Shown one piece after another: positions 50,101 through 61,185 of a stretch of 64,000 nucleotides of DNA; the first letter of the stretch is position 1, and each line of letters opens with the position of its first letter. The DNA lies in assembly GCF_014697575.1 (NCBI RefSeq), contig NZ_JACJSC010000026.1, positions 26,952 through 90,951 of the forward strand. The letters are read 5' to 3'. Made by a program: the position numbers and the translations under genes. Source of the stretch: Planktothrix sp. FACHB-1365. Lineage in GTDB: Bacteria; Cyanobacteriota; Cyanobacteriia; Cyanobacteriales; Microcoleaceae. Below the pieces are notes generated by a model. That model saw only the letters and a program-made list of their open reading frames with translations, was not told the origin of the DNA and ran no database searches.

Positions 50101-53100
50101 GCGATTAAATTTCTCCAAGATTTTGCTAACCGCCTACCCTTATCAAAATTTGCTAATTTTAGCAAGATTAATTTAAGTGAGATTAAACAACAAGCCACTG
50201 ACGTTAAAACCGAACTGGATAAGATTATTCAAAATCCAGGGAATTCTAGTCAAAAATCCATTACTGAATTTACTAAAAGTTTCACCTATGGAGATGGAAG
50301 CAATCAATCTTTATTTGATATTCCCCTGCTGAAAGATCCGATTAAGGCGACTGCTTTATTATTAGGTCAAGATGTTCCTTTATTTACTTTTGATGTTCCT
50401 GAAGTTGCGTTTAATGTAGGAGTCCGAAAAACCTTCCCCATTTATGGCCCGATTCGGGGTTTATTAGAAGGTAAATTTGGCGCAGCCGCCGATTTTGCAA
50501 TGGGTATGGATACCTTCGGTTTGCGTCAGTGGAAAGCCAAAGATTTTGCCGCCAATCAAGCCTACCGTATCCTAGATGGATTCTATATTAGTGATCGTGA
50601 AAATGCAGATGGTACGGGTGCGGATATTCCAGAAGTTAAACTCAATGCTACAATTGCAGCCGGAGCCGGTTTAGATCTTTTAGCTGTTTCTGGTTATCTC
50701 AAAGGCGGAATTGAAGGATTATTTAACTTAGATTTAGTAGACCAAGGTGAAGCCAATAAAACCGATGATGGTCGCATTCATGCGGTTTCGGAAATTGTTC
50801 CCCGTTTTGATAATTTTTTGAGTTTATTAGGAGAAATTAACGCTTTTCTGGGAGCCGAAGTTAATCTCTTTGGGGAGACTGTATATGATGAACATTTTGC
50901 TACCTTTAATTTAGCTGAATTCAAAATTGGTAATAGCAGTCTTGGAAAAGTACAAGATGGTTATATTGCGGGAGCGACTGTTTTCCTGGATGCTAATTTT
51001 AATGGAATTCAAGATTATGCTGACCTCAATAATAATGGTATCCGAGACTTTGAGGATGTTAATAATAACGGAATTCGCGATACTTATTCAGTCCCCGATC
51101 TGGATACAGGAGCAACGATTCAACTTCTCGAACCCTTCAGTGAACCTTTTAGCGAACCTAGCACCTTTACCAGTCCAGATGGTAGCTACAATCTCAATAT
51201 TTTAGATAATTTAGATAAGAATGGCAATGGCATTATTGATGCTGATGAAGGTCGAGTTATTGTTATCAATGGAGTTGATACATCAACATTCCTTGACCAA
51301 AGTATTACTCTAATTACCTTACCCACAGCCAAAATTGCATCCCCCCTGACATCCATCGCTGCAAAACTGATAACGCCTGATTTTGAAACGGCTAAAACTG
51401 AAGTTAAAGAGGCTTTTAGTCTCCCCTCAAATTTGGATGTATTCGCAGATATTCCCACTGATGTAGAGATAGGAGTTTTAGCGTTAAAGGTACAACTTCA
51501 AAACCTAATCATTACCGCCACACAGACCCTTTCACAAACGCCTTTTGTCGGTTTAAAAGTTGATTCCGCCGAAGTGAAAAACCAGGCGGGTTTACTCTAC
51601 CTTGATAGCAATAATAATAACCAGTTTGATACAGGAGAACCTGAAGTTATTAGCGATCGCCTTAACGGTGGAATTCGCTTTTTAGATCTCGATGGTGATC
51701 AACAATTGGATAGTGAAGAACCTTCCTCTTCTATGACAACGGGAGAAATTGCTAAGGAATTATTTCAAAGTGTTGCAACCTTAATTGAGCAGGGAAATAC
51801 ACCGAATTTGAGTGATGAAACCATTGTCAAGAATTTACTCGAAAATGCGATCACAACTTTAACAAACCAAGACCCCAAACTCAATCTCAATGGTGCTATT
51901 TTAACTCAAACTGTTCAAGAAGTTATTGACAATAATTTTATTATTGATAGTATTTTTGATAATAGTTCTGGATTTTTGGATCAAGCAAATGCTCGGAAGC
52001 AAATGCTTCAATCTTGGGTTTTCTTTGATGCTAATGATAATGGAATTCAAGAAGCTGACGAACCCTTTGCCTATAAAGCCAGTGATGGTACTTATGAGCT
52101 AAATATTCCTGTTGATCAATTTGATAAAAATGGCAACGGTCGCCTTGATCCGAATGAAGGAAAAACCGTTGAAATTGAAGCTTTTAAATCCGTTGAATTA
52201 GCAACAGGTTACTCTCAACTCGTTAGTAATCCTTTTGCTACCTTAGTTCGATTATTAGCTGAACCCGTAAATCCAGAAGCCGCACAAACCCAAGTTAAAA
52301 CGGCTTTAGGACTTCCTAATATTAATCTTTATGAATTTGATGCCCTTAAAGAAATCGCTAATGGCAATCAAGACGGGTTAATTGTATTTAGTCAACAAGC
52401 TAAAATTTATAATACCTTAGTGCAACTCTCTGAGTTTTTGAGTGGTTCTTCAGGCGGAGGAATGAGTGCAGCAACCGATCAGATTTTAGACGAAATTATC
52501 ACAAAAATTAATCAACCCAATGGCACACTCAATGTCAGCGATTCCACTCAAATACAAGGGATTATTAAAGCAATTAAACCTGATATTACAACTAATCTAT
52601 CCACAGGTGTTGCTAATATTATTGTTGCTGGAAATATTCGCATTGATCAAGTTATTTCAGATCCGAATATTGATTTAGTTCAAAAATCAATTCAAATTGC
52701 TAAAATTCAGCAGGTCGTTCAAGGAAAAACGGCAACCGATTTGCAAAAAGTAGGAACCGGAAGTCTATCTATAGAACAAGCGATCACCGATCATACAGGT
52801 GAAGCTTTAACAACCCAAATTCAAGCTGCAACGGCTCAAGATCCGACTTTCCAACTGGATATATTAAATAACACTCCTGAAGCGAATGCTGACAATAATA
52901 TAACGACTTTAGAAGATACTCCCATAGTTATTAATGTGCTAGAAAATGATCAAGATGAGGATAGTAATGACACATTGAAAGTAACAACTGTTGGCAGTTT
53001 AGAAACGAATGAAGCCGGACAAATTACAGCAATTCTTCCTGAAAGTAGTCAAGGTGGAACCTTAGAAGTTAGCACCGATGGTCAAACCATTACTTATACT

Positions 53101-54714
53101 CCTGCTCTTAATTATTTTGGTGAAGATAGCTTCTTTTATTTAACAACGGATAGTAAAGGCAATGTTGCCAATGCAGAAGTTAAAATTAATGTTCAATCTG
53201 TTAACGATAGTCCTATACGGATAGGGGAAATTCCTGATCAGATTGGTATTCAACAAAACCAACCCTTTAATCTGAATCTCTCGACTTACTTTAGTGATCC
53301 TGATGGTAATATTTTAACGTTCTCAGCACCAGAACTTCCGAATAACTTAAGTCTTAATCCAGCAACGGGCTTAATTAGTGGTATTCCTACTATTAATACT
53401 GTTAGTCCATTTGTCATCACTGTTACAGCTAGTGATCTTAGTGGAGCGAGTGTGAGTGATCAGTTCAACTTGAGCGTTCAAGCTATTCCTCAACCAACAC
53501 CTCAGCCAACTGTTGCACCCACCCCTGTACCAACACCAGCACCAACACCAACACCAGCACCAACTGTTGAACCCACCCCAGCACCAACACCAGCACCAAC
53601 TGTTGAACCCACCCCAGCACCAACACCAGCACCAACTGTTGAACCCACCCCAGCACCAACACCTCAGCCCACTGTTGAACCCACCCCAGCACCAACACCA
53701 GCACCAACTGTTGAACCCACCCCAGCACCAACACCTCAGCCCACTGTTGAACCCACCCCAGCACCAACACCAGCACCGACTCCAGCACCAACTGTTGAAC
53801 CTACCCCAGAACCAACACCAGCACCGACTGTTGCACCCTCTGAAACTTCTTCAGACAACACGGGTGACAAGGTATTTAATATCTATGACCCCACTAACTT
53901 AATTAAACCGATCACTTTTCCGAACTTACAACCCAATCAAAATCTCTTAAACTCCTCTGTCGTAACTGATGGAGACGATACAATTATTGGCGGTCAGGAT
54001 GACAATCAAATTGCAAGTGGTTCAGGAAATGACCGAACTTTTGGCAGCTTGGGGAATGATACAATTTCAGGCGATAGTGACAATGACTGGATTAACGGCA
54101 ACCAGGATAACGATCTTATTAATGGTGCGGATGGCAAGGATGAAGTTTTCGGTGGACGCAATGACGACCAAGTGCGGGGAGGTAGTGAAGACGATAGTGG
54201 GTTTGGGGGTTTGGGAGCCGATTTAATCGAGGGTAATGAGGGTAACGACATCCTCTATGGCAACCCAGATAACGATACAATTTCCGGCAACTCCGATCAA
54301 GATTTCATCTGGGGTGGTAAAGGAAATGATTTACTCGATGGTAACTCTGGTGATGATATTCTCTTTGGAGACAATGGAGAAGATACCCTCGATGGCGGAG
54401 AAGGAAATGACCAACTCATCGGCGGAAACGATAATGACCTGCTCGTAGGAGCCGAAGGTGCAGATACCCTCACGGGTGGGGAAGGAAGCGATCGCTTTGT
54501 CCTCGTTTCTGGATATGGCCCTGATATGATTACTGACTTTACCCAGGGTCAAGATCTGATTGTTCTCGATGGGGGTTTGAGCTTTGAGCAACTGAGTATA
54601 ACCTCGGTAATGGGTACGACTCAAATTCAGGTGAATGGAATACTTCTGGCAACCCTCAATAATGTTGATCTGACTTTGCTAACTTCAGAGGACTTTACGA
54701 CTTCTATTTTCTAG
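44170..54714 (+). CDS. Giant RTX-type secreted protein (DUF4347, Calx-beta, RTX repeats)
   Basis: A 3514-residue protein. Residues 5-165 are a DUF4347 domain ([13 protein letters not shown]). A glycine-rich beta-helix follows (about 250-500, runs of Gly). Calx-beta and related Ca-binding modules reach about 1350. A long unique region includes four to five helical repeats near 1815-2015, each with a LQTTTD-type motif. Then come thrombospondin/dockerin-like DxNxNGxxD loops (about 2272-2320, again near 2470 and 2620), a cadherin-like module (2903-3013), an Ig-like module, a Pro-Thr linker (3107-3223) and RTX nonapeptides GGxGxDxx (3263-3430). RTX repeats imply type I secretion and Ca2+-dependent folding outside the cell. 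No transporter genes are nearby. Confidence 0.88.
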   Translation: MNAQSGKTLIVVDSGVENYQSLVETLPSNAEVMILDATQDGIDQITNVLSQKSNIDSIQIVSHGADGLLQLGTTTLTSETLNIYTQSLSQWGESLTPNGDILLLGCNVADSETGKAFVQQLSQITQADIAASDDLTGNTNLGGDWLLEYATGLINAPLAFQIEAMNAYQSVLANFSVGNAFDLTNALNQARNNFEPDEITITANINGFFNSFNLDLQDNEPLSIIGNGHTIDGGNSAQIFNIVNGKIVLSNLILQNGLAKGGDGITGGGGGLGAGGALYVQGGNITVENVTFNNNKAQGGNSPSGAGRGGNGDGGSGQAGGSGGQLNGVLGSPGAGGQAGDPNGSDDRANAQDKQHGISGDFGTGGGGAGGGGGDQGLAPDGGRDGGNGGAGGFGGGGGGGGGGGRDDGELGDEEHGNRGTGGQAGEFGGNGGGGGGTVQDGAQGGGGAGLGGAIFVKDGASLNLINTNFYNNRAEGGVGAENGQGRGGAIFMMGGATVNTVGTNYGGNSASTADNDVYGSTGTLTLPTLNIFSLTDPSEPLTNGSFQLILDQAFSNDITVNYNIEGTATKDTDYTIPQSITIPAGQTVFEIPVTVTDDSRFDPNETIILTLATGNPNFYNIGVSNSAELTLEDNEPEVSITAGTTPTEENETAGTFNINLSKPAPDGGLAIGYTITGTATSTDDYTATLNGTELPADFIIIPAGETSAEINIKPVDDSLIEAAENLKISLIEPTDLEGYAVQDSQGEATLSITDNEKQPIVKLGKIGNPSETGPTSGSFSIFLADPDTGKLLENPPLKSDGQPLGLEVSYEISGTAKNGSDYSPLLSSSITIPPGKTSAALPLETLDDLIDENNETVKITLKNDKPDGSIYTIDTTPIEHSITDNDTVGITASAMNGSTHEQGGEASFTVRLNSQPEQPVTFNFTSSDTTEAELQTSSIIFNSSNWNQTQTVKVKGVDDTQRDGDITYNIKTNISSDDPNYSALKLEDITATNIDDETENVLISQSDGSTEVSEAGITDSFQVVLTGFPIDNVVVNVTPDSQIDLGNGLGKPIALNFTPENASTPQIVTVKAVDDDVVEGKQISNISYIANSNDPLYVGLKGNVNVAITDNDNPTVKIKPVGNGSEQSLIPGVFQMVLDHPAPNEGLTVNYTVSGVANPGGDYTIVGLNTINKSGSVYIPPGETGVNLNVTPIQDLITELGGETVSIKLETGSGYEIGTVNPVSVLVTDDDVPGVRVLETGSGTQVVEQNPTPPNFNKTDTYQVSLTSSPGIGETVTIKPKYDSSHLQLLDAGKNPITELNFDATNWNQAQTITVVGLDDHKAGTLEQLITQSSSSTDGTSAYNNGEKINGQPLPTVNVAISEPTYNSSEIADGLALLLEQIAESLKQMLKDTSIPIIGSLSGAEPAFIDTLKNNIINEIKKTANLTQEKLQTLLTDKLKAVFPDVKVISDSLPQEISFDIDLGNSYNTTANLSQDFGLPALGLEVDGQAKTNFQYDLNLKFGYNQDYGFYVDTDQTKLTADALVGLDDNFNAQANLGFLALNVANGVEDKVNGGTQKTQAEFKAELGLEDIDLNAEGDLVEDSGDGNRLTLTELKGFNQLRKTNQATLEDLFDINIDANAKVGLKASTSFLGNAAIPSFDFELVGQFDALKVDGFQVTGPQTPQISFQNVNIDLGSFVSNFAKPILEQVDQVLEPFRPLIDVLIKDTQLLSKLGLAGFFDKKWPIPNGGDRQVSTLELADVILRLLGNELPPSVFKFLDTYVKIDNFVQQVNSLPPNEKILIPLGNFTLPKLQDLSNLSLSEVGAITDSTASLEDDFNQILQTTTDTAKKQAAEYLKGFTEKFSLPNLDDVLAIQQKIDLLKNDLETILQTTTDTAKQKAIKYIQNLIKENSLPSVEEIPNIQQNITIIQDELNTILQTTTDSSKKQAIEFIQGFTQDIPLPNLQDILDLQTNTDLLKDELENLLQTKTDSAEQQAIKFLQDFANRLPLSKFANFSKINLSEIKQQATDVKTELDKIIQNPGNSSQKSITEFTKSFTYGDGSNQSLFDIPLLKDPIKATALLLGQDVPLFTFDVPEVAFNVGVRKTFPIYGPIRGLLEGKFGAAADFAMGMDTFGLRQWKAKDFAANQAYRILDGFYISDRENADGTGADIPEVKLNATIAAGAGLDLLAVSGYLKGGIEGLFNLDLVDQGEANKTDDGRIHAVSEIVPRFDNFLSLLGEINAFLGAEVNLFGETVYDEHFATFNLAEFKIGNSSLGKVQDGYIAGATVFLDANFNGIQDYADLNNNGIRDFEDVNNNGIRDTYSVPDLDTGATIQLLEPFSEPFSEPSTFTSPDGSYNLNILDNLDKNGNGIIDADEGRVIVINGVDTSTFLDQSITLITLPTAKIASPLTSIAAKLITPDFETAKTEVKEAFSLPSNLDVFADIPTDVEIGVLALKVQLQNLIITATQTLSQTPFVGLKVDSAEVKNQAGLLYLDSNNNNQFDTGEPEVISDRLNGGIRFLDLDGDQQLDSEEPSSSMTTGEIAKELFQSVATLIEQGNTPNLSDETIVKNLLENAITTLTNQDPKLNLNGAILTQTVQEVIDNNFIIDSIFDNSSGFLDQANARKQMLQSWVFFDANDNGIQEADEPFAYKASDGTYELNIPVDQFDKNGNGRLDPNEGKTVEIEAFKSVELATGYSQLVSNPFATLVRLLAEPVNPEAAQTQVKTALGLPNINLYEFDALKEIANGNQDGLIVFSQQAKIYNTLVQLSEFLSGSSGGGMSAATDQILDEIITKINQPNGTLNVSDSTQIQGIIKAIKPDITTNLSTGVANIIVAGNIRIDQVISDPNIDLVQKSIQIAKIQQVVQGKTATDLQKVGTGSLSIEQAITDHTGEALTTQIQAATAQDPTFQLDILNNTPEANADNNITTLEDTPIVINVLENDQDEDSNDTLKVTTVGSLETNEAGQITAILPESSQGGTLEVSTDGQTITYTPALNYFGEDSFFYLTTDSKGNVANAEVKINVQSVNDSPIRIGEIPDQIGIQQNQPFNLNLSTYFSDPDGNILTFSAPELPNNLSLNPATGLISGIPTINTVSPFVITVTASDLSGASVSDQFNLSVQAIPQPTPQPTVAPTPVPTPAPTPTPAPTVEPTPAPTPAPTVEPTPAPTPAPTVEPTPAPTPQPTVEPTPAPTPAPTVEPTPAPTPQPTVEPTPAPTPAPTPAPTVEPTPEPTPAPTVAPSETSSDNTGDKVFNIYDPTNLIKPITFPNLQPNQNLLNSSVVTDGDDTIIGGQDDNQIASGSGNDRTFGSLGNDTISGDSDNDWINGNQDNDLINGADGKDEVFGGRNDDQVRGGSEDDSGFGGLGADLIEGNEGNDILYGNPDNDTISGNSDQDFIWGGKGNDLLDGNSGDDILFGDNGEDTLDGGEGNDQLIGGNDNDLLVGAEGADTLTGGEGSDRFVLVSGYGPDMITDFTQGQDLIVLDGGLSFEQLSITSVMGTTQIQVNGILLATLNNVDLTLLTSEDFTTSIF
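53490..53840 (+). repeat. Pro-Thr-Ala minisatellite in the giant gene
   Basis: Tandem copies of CCAGCACCAACACC and ACTGTTGAACCCACC encode [12 protein letters not shown] units. The tract lies in frame between the Ig-like module and the RTX repeats and gives a rigid linker. Copy number is likely variable between strains. Confidence 0.9.
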
Positions 54715-54856
54715 GAGTTGCAAGAGTCGTCATCCGTATCAACCCAATTTGAAATTCCTATTTAATTTAGGATGAATTCAGAAAATTTATGCTCCAAATC
54801 CCTTAGAATTGAGATAAATTTTCTAACTCTGATATTAATTAAATAAGGATTTCCCC

Positions 54857-55255
54857 ATGACTGTACAAATCACTGGAAAATACACTTTTGTTTCTCAAGA
54901 GAACTTCCAGGATTACTTGAAGGTTGAAGATGTTGGGATGATCAAACGAAATGTTTTGGCATCAACCAAGCCGGACATTATTGTGGAGTTTGATGGCGAC
55001 CAATTCACCATTACCACCATCACCAGCCTAAAGACCATCAAGATGATCTTTACTTTAGGACAGGAGTATGAGTATGACCCAGGAATAGACAAAATGGACA
55101 CATACATCACAACTTTGGAAGGGGATAACACCTTGTTCACCCAGAGGGTTGACGATCCCTCTGCTACGTCTTCCATACAATTCACCAACGATCAAATGAT
55201 CATGACCATGACAACAAAGGGAGTTACTGCAACCCGAACATTTAATAGAGCTTAA
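54857..55255 (+). CDS. Cytosolic fatty-acid-binding-protein (FABP/iLBP) homologue
   Basis: A 132-residue protein, exactly FABP length. It follows the animal FABP pattern: ITGKYTFVSQENFQDYLKVE at the start (FABP4 has a V-G-T-W-K-L-V-S-S-E-N-F-D-D-Y-M-K stretch there). Then TKPDIIVEFDGDQFTITTIT, then MIFTLGQEYE, and at the end MTTKGVTATRTFNRA, which aligns with MKGVTSTRVYERA. The arginine of the ligand-binding R-x-Y is kept, Tyr is Phe. It should be a ten-stranded barrel that binds a fatty acid. There is no signal peptide. FABPs are characteristic of animals, so this gene is unusual; transfer is possible. An AAGGA site precedes the ATG. Confidence 0.85.
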   Translation: MTVQITGKYTFVSQENFQDYLKVEDVGMIKRNVLASTKPDIIVEFDGDQFTITTITSLKTIKMIFTLGQEYEYDPGIDKMDTYITTLEGDNTLFTQRVDDPSATSSIQFTNDQMIMTMTTKGVTATRTFNRA

Positions 55256-55289
55256 AGAAATAGAAATAATGAAGAATCAGCATTTAGCT

Positions 55290-55928
55290 TTATTCCTTGA
55301 GTGAGCGAACACTTAAATCCTTCAGGGTAATTGTGAAGTTCCGTTGTTGGTTAGTCGTAATAAAAGAAATAATTACCTCACAGGCGACAGCAACCGTTAG
55401 CATCACCAAATTACGCGCGAGTGGATAATCACAAACATCATCATTCACATCAGAAGGAACTCGATAAACCTGATTCCAAATTACTTCTGAATAATCAGAA
55501 GCAAGTCCAACATGAAGGCATGGAACTCCAGTTTGATCAGCGTAATCCTTCACCGTCTGACGGGATTTGCTATTGTCAAATCCATCAACAATCAATCCAC
55601 TTTCTTTCAATAATTGAGGGGCATTAGTCGCAGACAATTCTTTGCTTTCAACATCTATCTTTGTCCCAATTGCTCGATACAAATTATTCGCCAAAATCTT
55701 AGCTTTGAATGCCCCCACATCAGAACGATAATAGGGTTGAGTCGAGAGATTTCGTTCCTCAATGCGATCGCAATCAATCACCTTAAGCTTACCCAACCCA
55801 GCACGAGCGAGATTCTCAGTTAAATTCGCCCCCAAGGCGCCTGCGCCACAAATCGTTACCGGAAAATCCTTCAGCTTCGACATGACTGCATCGCTACGAT
55901 AAAGTTGTTCATGAAAAAAGAGGCTCAT
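55290..55928 (-). CDS. ThiF/E1-like adenylating enzyme
   Basis: A 212-residue ThiF-fold protein. The nucleotide motif is CGAGALGANL (G28, G30, G33), the adenylate-binding acidic residues are in VIDCDRIEERNLSTQPYYR, and GLIVDGFDNSKSR matches the E1 DxxDN region. There is no CxxC zinc pair. Candidate active cysteines are in PCLHVGL and DVCDYPL. Short E1-like proteins activate ubiquitin-like or sulfur-carrier proteins. The 66-residue protein at 60957-61157 may be its partner. Last gene of the leftward locus, 7 bases after the preceding gene. Confidence 0.85.
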   Translation of the reverse strand: MSLFFHEQLYRSDAVMSKLKDFPVTICGAGALGANLTENLARAGLGKLKVIDCDRIEERNLSTQPYYRSDVGAFKAKILANNLYRAIGTKIDVESKELSATNAPQLLKESGLIVDGFDNSKSRQTVKDYADQTGVPCLHVGLASDYSEVIWNQVYRVPSDVNDDVCDYPLARNLVMLTVAVACEVIISFITTNQQRNFTITLKDLSVRSLKE

Positions 55929-55935
55929 AGTCTCA

Positions 55936-56790
55936 TTACTCCCGGTGTTCCATCACACCCACTAACGATTGCAAATCAAAATCCCGATCGCGCCCACTGA
56001 GGCAAATCCCCGAACTCACAACCGTTAAGTCCTCTTTAGCGATAATGCTCCGCATCACTGGCGTGACCGCACTGGTATGATAACTGCCATCGGCCGTTGT
56101 CCAATCTACCCTCCAGTAATCACCCCGGTCTTGAAACTGATGTAACTCACCCCCCCCCAGTTTAAGGGCTTGTCGCAGTCGCTTTTCATCTTGTTTCAGT
56201 GGGTCAAAGCCCTCAGTTTGTTGACCTACTAACTCATAGAGCGATCGCATTTCTGGGGTAAGACCCTTAAACTGTAATTCCTTCGTTAAAATCAATTGTT
56301 TGAGAGCAGATTGTAAGGTTTCAGCGATCTCTGGGTCAGCACGACGATCAACCTCCTGAAACCAACAGAAATTACCATTCCAACGGGCGATAATTTGTTC
56401 AAAGGCAATTCCTTCTGTCACCAGATGTACAGGTACAGGTTTGACCGTTTTAAACCGTTGTTGCATATCCGCTTCATTAATTGGATAAGCCAGCCAAGTT
56501 TGACGTTGTAAGGGATAAGCCAACCGCAGGCGGATACTGGGAAACTGTTGCAAATAAGCAGAAATCAGGGGTAGGTCTGCTACCTCAATTAAGGTTGCGG
56601 TCTGTTCATCCACAGGCTGAAAGATGCCCCATCCCTCAAATTGCGGAGGTTTAGGTGTAAACGTGTAGACCATGCCAGCAACTCGCGTGCGAACCCGTCC
56701 ACCTTTGACACGGGGGGCTAAGAATTGAGTTGATTGCAATTCTGCTTCTGCACGAGCAATCTGATTAAGGAGCTTGCGAATATCAGTCAT
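55936..56790 (-). CDS. Conserved hypothetical protein of the Ro60-like locus
   Basis: A 284-residue soluble protein. Segments such as VRTRVAGMVYTFTPKPPQFE, GWGIFQPVDEQTA and KGLTPEMRSLYELV look like a conserved cyanobacterial family, but I know no function for it. It is sandwiched between the NADAR and ThiF-like genes with short gaps, so it is probably co-transcribed with them. Confidence 0.7.
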   Translation of the reverse strand: MTDIRKLLNQIARAEAELQSTQFLAPRVKGGRVRTRVAGMVYTFTPKPPQFEGWGIFQPVDEQTATLIEVADLPLISAYLQQFPSIRLRLAYPLQRQTWLAYPINEADMQQRFKTVKPVPVHLVTEGIAFEQIIARWNGNFCWFQEVDRRADPEIAETLQSALKQLILTKELQFKGLTPEMRSLYELVGQQTEGFDPLKQDEKRLRQALKLGGGELHQFQDRGDYWRVDWTTADGSYHTSAVTPVMRSIIAKEDLTVVSSGICLSGRDRDFDLQSLVGVMEHRE

Positions 56791-56836
56791 TTGGATTTTA
56801 GTTTTTGGATTGAAGGACGAAACTTAAAGCGAATAT

Positions 56837-57283
56837 CTACATCGTTTCCTTGCGTAAAATTTCCCGTACTTCCATCAAGATTTGCCCTAATTTGTTCTTG
56901 CCACTTCCATCTTTTCCACAGCCCCAATAGTAATCAATTGGAGAGTTTTCCACAAGCATTTTATCCCCCGTTGACAGCAGAATATATCGAATATCGATAT
57001 GGGTTCTAAACTTTTGTAGCACTGCTTTTCGCATCACCTGATCCTTCACCTGATCCCAATCAGAACGAAGGGGCAAAGAGCGATTCCTACCTAAATTTGC
57101 AGCATCTTTCGGTGTTTTAGTTTGCCGTACTTTTTCCAAATAGGGAGTATTAACAAACTTCTGGGCTTGAAAATAATGTTCACTGGTTGCCCAGTACAAC
57201 TCATCCAGCATAAAGCCATGGGCTGAGAAATTGGAAAAGCAACCATAAGGTTTTTCTCGTGAAGAATAAAAGTAAATCGTCAT
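56837..57283 (-). CDS. NADAR (YbiA-like, DUF1768) protein
   Basis: A 148-residue NADAR-domain protein. Typical features are CFSNFSAHGFMLDELYWATS near the start, EHYFQAQKF, and the DYYWGCGKDGSGKNKLGQIL end with the catalytic-site WGCG. Members act on ADP-ribosylated substrates or on riboflavin intermediates as N-glycosidases. The family recurs in defence and RNA-repair neighbourhoods. Its place in this operon suggests handling of ADP-ribose marks or NAD-derived damage; that is inference. Confidence 0.85.
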   Translation of the reverse strand: MTIYFYSSREKPYGCFSNFSAHGFMLDELYWATSEHYFQAQKFVNTPYLEKVRQTKTPKDAANLGRNRSLPLRSDWDQVKDQVMRKAVLQKFRTHIDIRYILLSTGDKMLVENSPIDYYWGCGKDGSGKNKLGQILMEVREILRKETM

Positions 57284-57386
57284 ATTAATTAGGGTGTCAT
57301 CAATAAGTTTGTAGTCAGTGCTTTAGCGTTGTCTAAATGGGCTAAAACCCAACAACGAAAATTTCTAAAGTTGAATATTAAGATTA

Positions 57387-58127
57387 TTAGTGTTCCTTAG
57401 ACTCTTGAGGTTCACTATATTTGTCACCAATGAATATATCTGTACCCGTTCCTATATTTATGTTGTATTTAGATTGTTGAGATTCAGATTTTAATGGCAT
57501 CCATCGATAGAAACTTAGAAACTCGTTCTGCAAATGCTCCAATATAAGGAAATATAAGCACGAATTTGCTTCTCCAACCTTTAGATTGTCTATCTGTAAT
57601 TCCTCTATGCCCATTGAATTGTTGTTTTCTAAAGATGGCTCAAAGAACTGATCTAAGATACCAACATTCGCAGGTTGGATTTCAAATGTAATAGGTTCAT
57701 TTTTAATAACTTTTTTACAGGTGTTCCTGATGTTGCAAGACATGACATACAAATCTGCTACTTCATAATTTCCGTAGCGAATACTAAGTGTTTTGCCAAT
57801 ATCTTTCTTGAACTCCAAAACACTAAACTTATCCTGTGTGTACGAAAGTTCTATAGCCTCATCTTTGCGCTTCTTTTCCGAAGACCAGTAACCAGACAAT
57901 GCTCCCAAAAGAGTTGAGATGATAGCAAGGGCAACTTTACTCCAAAAATCACTGGTATTATAAAAAGGAACATTACCAGTTGCTGGCGAAGGAGTAGCGC
58001 TCTGAGCATAACTGATAAAAGGCGTTAATGTAACAACAAGTAGGGCAGATAGGATAAAAAGCGCAAGCCTTTGGAAGGACTGTTTTAGCTTCATCTCTTT
58101 TACTGATAGAAAGGGCATCAACTCCAT
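57387..58127 (-). CDS. Membrane-anchored hypothetical protein
   Basis: A 246-residue protein. The N terminus has a signal-peptide-like helix (LALFILSALLVVTLTPFISY) ending AQS, then a second membrane segment (VALAIISTLLGALSGYW). A soluble C-terminal domain of about 150 residues follows. I recognise no domain. ATGs at 58127, 58118 and 58094 are all possible starts. It sits between the NADAR and TROVE genes in the same orientation. Confidence 0.6.
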   Translation of the reverse strand: MELMPFLSVKEMKLKQSFQRLALFILSALLVVTLTPFISYAQSATPSPATGNVPFYNTSDFWSKVALAIISTLLGALSGYWSSEKKRKDEAIELSYTQDKFSVLEFKKDIGKTLSIRYGNYEVADLYVMSCNIRNTCKKVIKNEPITFEIQPANVGILDQFFEPSLENNNSMGIEELQIDNLKVGEANSCLYFLILEHLQNEFLSFYRWMPLKSESQQSKYNINIGTGTDIFIGDKYSEPQESKEH

Positions 58128-58195
58128 TGAAGACTGAAGTATTAGAATTGTAAAACTACTCAGTACTCTATCAATGAGTTGTGCCCTATTCTACC

Positions 58196-59686
<1,491 letters not shown>

Positions 59687-59693
59687 TCAGTCA

Positions 59694-59836
59694 CCGCGCA
59701 AGTTGCAGAAGCTGGGCTGAAGGTATCGCTACTTCCAGGTTTGCCTGCTATGGGTTTGGTGGCTTTCAGCGTACAACCCAATGCAGGCACCGTTTTAGAT
59801 TTGCTGGGTATGTAAGCTTCTGCGTTCAGGGCGCGG
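59694..59836 (-). ncRNA. Y RNA-like element Y4, upstream of the Ro60-like gene
   Basis: Read leftward, the 5' end CCGCGC (59836-59831) pairs with the 3' end GCGCGG (59699-59694). An internal loop follows, CCUGAAC on the 5' side (59830-59824) against AACUU on the 3' side (59704-59700). Then GCAGAAGCU (59823-59815) pairs perfectly with AGCUUCUGC (59713-59705). After UACAUAC the body folds with GCCUGC/GCAGGC (59743-59748 with 59783-59788) and TGGGTT/AACCCA (59751-59756 with 59775-59780). The terminal-stem design equals that of three other elements here. Position just ahead of the TROVE gene matches bacterial Ro60 loci. Confidence 0.75.
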
Positions 59837-59856
59837 CAACAACTGCCAAAATTTAT

Positions 59857-59930
59857 ATAGCGCTACGCGCAAGGGAACAGGGAACAGGGAACAGGGAACA
59901 GTAAGAAGTCAAAGGGTTTGAGAATTCAGA
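59857..59930. repeat. Interspersed repeat, copy B
   Basis: Contains ATAGCGCTACGCGCAAGGGA, several GGGAACA units, then AAGGGTTT and GAATTCA. The same arrangement occurs at 6690-6750 upstream of cnfR. Confidence 0.75.
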
Positions 59931-59970
59931 AATGTCCTACTTAATAAGGGGGGAAATGTATAAAAATCAC

Positions 59971-60091
59971 TTCGTGCAAGTTAAAAAAGCAGTTGGGTCA
60001 TACACAGGAGTTGAACCTGTAGTAACTTGAACCTAAATCAAGTGCCTTTTCCAGTAGGCGAGTATGTAAGCTTTTGAGGTTAGGGCACGAA
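59971..60091 (-). ncRNA. YrlA-like Y RNA element Y2 with a tRNA-like body
   Basis: Read leftward, UUCGUGC (60091-60085) pairs with GCACGAA (59977-59971). The internal loop is CCUAACCUC against AACUU, followed by AAAAGC/GCUUUU. The body is tRNA-like: D-arm GCC/GGC, anticodon-like arm CUUGA/UCAAG with loop UUUAGGU, and T-arm ACAGG-UUCAACU-CCUGU. The two outermost acceptor pairs are lost and the Y-type stem takes their place, as in bacterial YrlA RNAs. It lies between the 244-residue gene and the TROVE gene. Confidence 0.75.
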
Positions 60092-60098
60092 ATAAACT

Positions 60099-60833
60099 TT
60101 ATGATTGAGAAAGTTGATTGCGAATAAATCGAAGTTGCTTTTTGCTACACTGCTGTTTCCGAGTGGCATACATTCTTCGACCGTTCATCCATCTCCCATT
60201 ACCACAAAAGATTTCACCGTCTAGCACATCGATAACGGTTTGTGTGGGTGGAGGTGGGACTTCCTCAAAGGTAATTAGATACCAAATCCCGTGAAGTTGG
60301 TGATACTCATGATATTCATCCAGTGTCACCACATCCGGTCGCCATGAATTCCATCTCTTGCGAGGTTGGTTTGCAGACACACACAGAATTCCAGTTTCTG
60401 GATGCACATAAAATTTCTCTGTGTAATGGCTGTCTAAGCGATGAGGAATGGAAAAACGCCGATGGGTTCTTTTGCTGTAAGGTATGCCATCAATCAGTTC
60501 AACGTGCCGCTCAACGAATTCCCATAGATGGGTCAGAACGTGTTGTCCTGCCATTGTTTTGGTATCTAATTGCTGACACAATTTACTGTAAACTGCATTC
60601 CAGGGTTGCCCAACGTGCGATCGCAAAAATCGCCGCAGTGGCCCTAGCTGATCAGAGAGATACTTCGATTTATTTCTAGGTTTAATCAGGTAAGGACTGA
60701 GTAATCCATCCTGACTTGCTTCCTCGGTGAGTTTATATAATTGCTTCTTAAAACCTTTCAATTTTTTGAGGCTAATTCGCATTCCACCACGAGGACGTTC
60801 AATGACAATTTCGCTCAAACGATGTTCGCTCAT
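60099..60833 (-). CDS. Unrecognised protein of the Ro60-like locus
   Basis: A 244-residue, very basic protein rich in Trp, Tyr and His. Stretches such as LGPLRRFLRSHVGQPWNAVY and LDSHYTEKFYVHPETGILCV look like a conserved domain but I cannot name it. The composition suggests nucleic-acid binding. The ATG at 60833 is preferred to the upstream GTG/ATG pair (60881/60878), whose codons come from a GGGAACAGG repeat. It lies among the Y elements, upstream of the TROVE gene. Confidence 0.65.
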   Translation of the reverse strand: MSEHRLSEIVIERPRGGMRISLKKLKGFKKQLYKLTEEASQDGLLSPYLIKPRNKSKYLSDQLGPLRRFLRSHVGQPWNAVYSKLCQQLDTKTMAGQHVLTHLWEFVERHVELIDGIPYSKRTHRRFSIPHRLDSHYTEKFYVHPETGILCVSANQPRKRWNSWRPDVVTLDEYHEYHQLHGIWYLITFEEVPPPPTQTVIDVLDGEIFCGNGRWMNGRRMYATRKQQCSKKQLRFIRNQLSQS

Positions 60834-60956
60834 ATTGCAGGGAACAGGGAATAAAGAATAGAGAGAAAAAGACTTCATCACCGTTTGTTTCGGTGCCTTA
60901 GTCTTTATAAAACACCGTTCTGGCGACTGTTAGACGTCCGGTTATGTCCATATACT

Positions 60957-61169
<213 letters not shown>

Positions 61170-61185
61170 TTACTTGATTAAAAAG

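Noticed and set aside
53490..53840. Regular short repeats that might look like a CRISPR array
   Set aside because: They are in frame inside the giant gene, encode Pro-Thr-Ala units, and have no unique spacers.
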